From Chrysopilus asiliformis (Eukaryota; Arthropoda; Insecta; Diptera; Rhagionidae): a DNA stretch of 64,000 bases. Shown in pieces: positions 60,546-64,000 of the stretch; positions within the stretch are counted from its first letter, which is position 1, and every line of letters starts with the position of its first letter. A program made the position numbers and the translations under genes. The notes below the pieces were generated by a model, which worked only from the letters and a program-made list of their open reading frames with translations, did no database searches and was not told the origin of the DNA. The stretch is from positions 88,554,124 to 88,618,123 of the forward strand of contig OZ035961.1 in NCBI GenBank assembly GCA_964034945.1, in the 5' to 3' direction.

Positions 60546-63455
60546 CCAAAAGGATATTTAGGTTTAGGGTTATCGTTTTTTTCCAAAGTTTTTATTTAGT
60601 TTATAGACAATGATAGAGACAATGATAGGTTTTTAAATTCAACGGAATATTCCGTATTCTCGTGCATTATTGTTCAATTCAATTTAAGTTTATTATTTTT
60701 GAAAATTTTGAAGAAAAAATCTTATGCGTTCATATCATTTCCCGGAATAAATTCAACGCAATAGGAAAACTGCCCTTCACAAAATTTCCACTGAAGCATC
60801 CATTTTCTTAATATTTTGTTGAATTAAATATTTTCTTGCGGTTAACTTGAGATAAGAGAAATTTATGATGGAATTCTGTCTATCAAATGTCAATTTAGGG
60901 TCCAATTTCCATTGTTCCACATCAGTAAATACAAATTAGCAATGAAGAAACACCTAACCTAACACTTCCTCTTGTATACTCACACAATTTATATTCCTGG
61001 AGCGTTTTTCCTATTTCAGTTTTGAATTCGTCTATTAAATCGGTTCCAACGCATTTTACAGGGGCTGAACATTGTTGGAAGGTTCCTTTTATCCCGGGAT
61101 CGACCTAAACACGTAAACGATGCCCTTGAGAAGGTTGAATAAAGTAGGTTGGAAATATAACACTTTCAACTTTAGCACATCAGGCTTAAAATCCTTTTCA
61201 CGGTTGAAGGATTTTCTCACAAGCATCCGAATCATTTTGTCGACCTGGATAATAAGAGTAAGATTTTGGATTAAGCGAGGGAAAACTATGGGTGAAGTAA
61301 AGAAAGTTGAATTTTATGGTTATTTGTGAAAACCGACACCTTCATATAAATACTAAGAAATGGATATTTTTTTGCTAGCCTAAGCGAACGATTTAACGAG
61401 CGAATTGTCTATGCATGTGAAAATAAAACGTTGATAATCACGTAAATATATTTTAATTGTTGAACACTAAAAACTCCAGGTTTTTTGAGTTGATTTCTAC
61501 AAAAGAAAAAGTTGGCAAATATTTATTAGTGCTGAGAAGCTCTGAGGAACCTAATTTTCTTGGCATCAGCTTCTTGGACATATTTAACCCTTTCGGTATT
61601 TTGATGCCATATGGCATCATGCTAAAAAAATTTAATTGTCTTATTATATATTTATTTTCAACACTCTATTCTCATTCAGTGCACCATTAAGTGCATTTTT
61701 GACCCAATTTTGATTTTTTGAGTAAAAAGCTGGACCACAGTGGACGTATTTGAAAAAAATTAAAATTTTTAATTTTTTTTTTTAAATTTTTTTTTTGTTT
61801 TAAATGAATACTAATAGCTTAAACATCATTAATTTGTATACAGAGTATTTTTAAAACCCATAGAAAAAAACATGTACCGAAAGGGTTAAGAGACATTTTA
61901 CGTTTTTCGACATTATGAGTATTTGAATTTAATTTTTGTAGTCTTTCGCCCCCAAGTGACGCCCTTGATAGAAGATTTAAATTAGGGGATCCAAAAAAGA
62001 TTGAATTTGAAGTTTTCGGGTGTCATTTGAATATTTTTATAAGTTATATTTGACCGTAAAACTTTCACCTGCGGCGCATTTCTCGATACTTTTTCTGCAC
62101 AGCATTTTTTCTATCGTATGGTTTCAAAAAGTTTTTTTTGTTAGTGACTCAGAATTCAAAACTCGCACGTTCGTTCTAAAGAATTTACAGGGGGCCTATA
62201 ATAATTCGGGATATCCTGGAGAGATCGGTTAAGCTAAATAATTAAGTCCTGGTTGGGACTTTTATCAATTTCTCGTCTGTTGGGGATGGCTGGAAAACCC
62301 TTATAAATGCCGCATATCATCTATGGTTTGCCATCCATGTAAAACTATAGATGCTGTGGTTAGTAATGTAGCCAGAGGAGAGGGTCCATAAAATACCATT
62401 CTCAAAAATATCACGTTTCATCCCAATCGGTTTAATGGTTCTCAAGTTGTAGGGGAACATACAAAAAACAAACCGACATATAGACAAATCAAGCAAAAGG
62501 ATAAGAAAGAAGGGTTATCCTGAGTTGCTACTCGATGCCAGTAAGATCCCCAGAAAGTTTTATGCAAATCTGTTCAGTGGTTCTCGAGTTTTAATCGAAT
62601 AGACAGACAAACAGACACACAAGCCTAAAATAGTTTTCAAAAAATTCAAGAATAACCGCTAATCAGCAAAACCAGCAAATTCTTTGTTATAAGGATAAAA
62701 TTTTCTCAAAAAAAAATTAGTTTTAGCATTTCAAAGCCACCTGTCAGTTTGTGGGTATTTTTAATTTATCATCAGTCTCGATCGATATTCGTGCAAAAAC
62801 AATAAAAACCGTAAGGAAAATATGTTCTTTTAAGATACTCATATAAACTTACGCTAAAACCCAGCAAAGAAAAGGAAAAACAACGAACAAGGAGAAAACC
62901 CTAATGAAATATTAAAAGAAAATCCGACCAGCTTAGTGGTATAATCTGTAAAAAAAAAGTTTTCCTCTCCATAACGAAAGGTAGATCTTTAATTTTTCTG
63001 TTTTTTTTTCGTTTCAACAAAAGAATAATAATAAATAAGACAATCCTGATTAATTAAGTAGACTAAAACTTAGTTTAAATCTGCTATGCTGTAATTTTTT
63101 TTACATCGGTTTTCTTTGGTTTTGTCTTATACTCAACAGGAAACATCTGCTGCTGAAATTGGGCGTAGAAGGCAAACATTTCTGCAAACTACTGACACAC
63201 TTTGGTAGGCGACAGGATTAATTAATTAACTCTCTTGCAAGGGGATGCTCAAAGTTAAGTAAATCCTTAACATTTCACAGTTAAGTGACAGTGCTGGATT
63301 TATTGGTTTTTGTGTAACACGAAATACAAAAAAAAAGTGTTCTTTACTACGATTGGAAAAGTGCTTCTTTAATTTAGTGCTACAAAAGTAGGAGAAAGTT
63401 CTTTTTTCGCACCCGCCCGTGTTTTAATAAATCAGCCAAAATTTTTGGAATAAAA

Positions 63456-63577
63456 ATGGATAGTAATACTGTTAGTCCTTTACCGCCGCCTGAGGCACCT
63501 TTAGCGATGATGGAAGTGGAAAAAACCCCACCCGGGAGTCCATCTGGAATTGATATGCCACCGCCCCCCGATGAAAA
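63456..63577 (+). CDS. Initiator exon of an unidentified proline-rich protein (partial)
   Basis: ATG in a good context (AAAAATGGAT) opens 40 codons plus two bases, followed by a canonical donor AA|GTAAGT. The peptide begins MDSNTVSPLPPPEAPLAMME and continues with TPPGSPSG and MPPPPDE, all low-complexity and proline-rich. Its codon use and GC content stand out from the desert upstream, which argues for real coding. A plausible 5' leader precedes it (about 63390-63455). The next exon is not seen before the window ends. The family cannot be told from a low-complexity N-terminus; a nuclear or RNA-binding protein would be only a guess. Confidence 0.6.
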
Positions 63578-64000
63578 GTAAGTCAAATTACTTATATATT
63601 TTGTATTTTAAGAATAAAAAGAAGTTATGGTTTCGAGTCACGTATTTTATATTTTTAAAAAGAAAAAAAGTTACGCGAAATAATTTTTTTTTCGCTAGAG
63701 CCAAAAAGTTGAAAGTATACGAATTTTAGGATATTCTTTTTAAAAATCTGTAAATTTAAATACCTAGTCATAAAAACGAGAAAATGCGATTTTATAGAAA
63801 TATAAAAAATAAGATGAATTTTCCAAGAAAAGTCGATTTTATTTAAGAGGCTTATGGCGGGTTTCATTTTTAGCGGCCCCTAATTCGAGTTGGCGGGAAA
63901 ATTCAAGAAAAAAGAACCTTCTAACTTGATTTAGTGGCCGCCAAAAGTTTCGTGAAACCAAAGATTATATAGGCAACAACAGATTTTTGTCTTAGAAACG
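63578..64000 (+). other. Start of intron 1 of the unidentified gene
   Basis: AT-rich sequence after the GTAAGT donor. I see no acceptor followed by convincing coding sequence before the window ends. Confidence 0.4.

Larger units (their letters stand above)
18665..63455. other. ~45-kb gene desert rich in transposons
   Basis: I found no exon belonging to a recognised protein on either strand. ORFs are short, AT-driven, or lie inside repeats. Listed separately are the elements with visible ends. Stretches where I see nothing notable include 18665-20236, 24730-26100, 28430-29880, 31000-33200, 33420-36190, 37040-39480, 40150-41760, 43725-46080, 47470-51400 and 60550-63440. About 55380-57400 has a more mixed base composition and few repeats and could be regulatory, but I have no direct evidence. 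Confidence 0.6.

Overview
The window is nuclear DNA from an insect, most likely a dipteran. It is AT-rich, its genes carry short GT-AG introns of about 55-70 bp, and the reconstructed proteins match animal orthologues (the PIKfyve homologue reads closest to the fly form as I remember it). Nothing here looks bacterial, viral or organellar. Species cannot be fixed from the sequence alone.

Positions 1-18,700 hold a compact cluster of four conserved genes. On the minus strand, a complete PIKfyve/fab1 phosphoinositide 5-kinase gene (13 coding exons, 13092 down to 3605, 1823 aa) sits 130 bp downstream of a three-exon gene for the APC/C subunit ANAPC13 (14284 down to 13223, 80 aa). On the plus strand, a tRNA 2-thiolation gene (CTU1/NCS6, 14675-15810, two exons, 343 aa) shares a ~390 bp divergent promoter region with ANAPC13. 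It is followed by the rRNA m5C methyltransferase NOP2/NSUN1 (16256-18575, three exons, 728 aa). I joined exons by hand; every junction keeps the reading frame and the protein matches its family across each join. The neighbours do not form one pathway: fab1 acts in endolysosomal lipid signalling, ANAPC13 in the cell cycle, CTU1 and NOP2 in RNA modification for translation.

Positions 18,700-63,455 are a ~45 kb gene desert in which I recognise no conserved protein. It is full of non-autonomous DNA transposons and dispersed repeats. Several have clear termini and target-site duplications: two hAT-type elements with perfect 8-bp duplications, two nearly identical TA-flanked elements with a tRNA-like core, a TIR element with TAA duplications nested inside another, and several multi-copy families with internal GACAGAC-type microsatellites. 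Related TIR elements also occupy introns of fab1.

At 63,456 a proline-rich initiator exon with a good start context and a canonical donor marks the beginning of a plus-strand gene that runs off the window. I saw no undescribed gene system. The most interesting material is the transposon architecture (nesting, tRNA-like cargo, GTCTAC-rich termini), a few strong hairpins, and the very tight ANAPC13-fab1 spacing.
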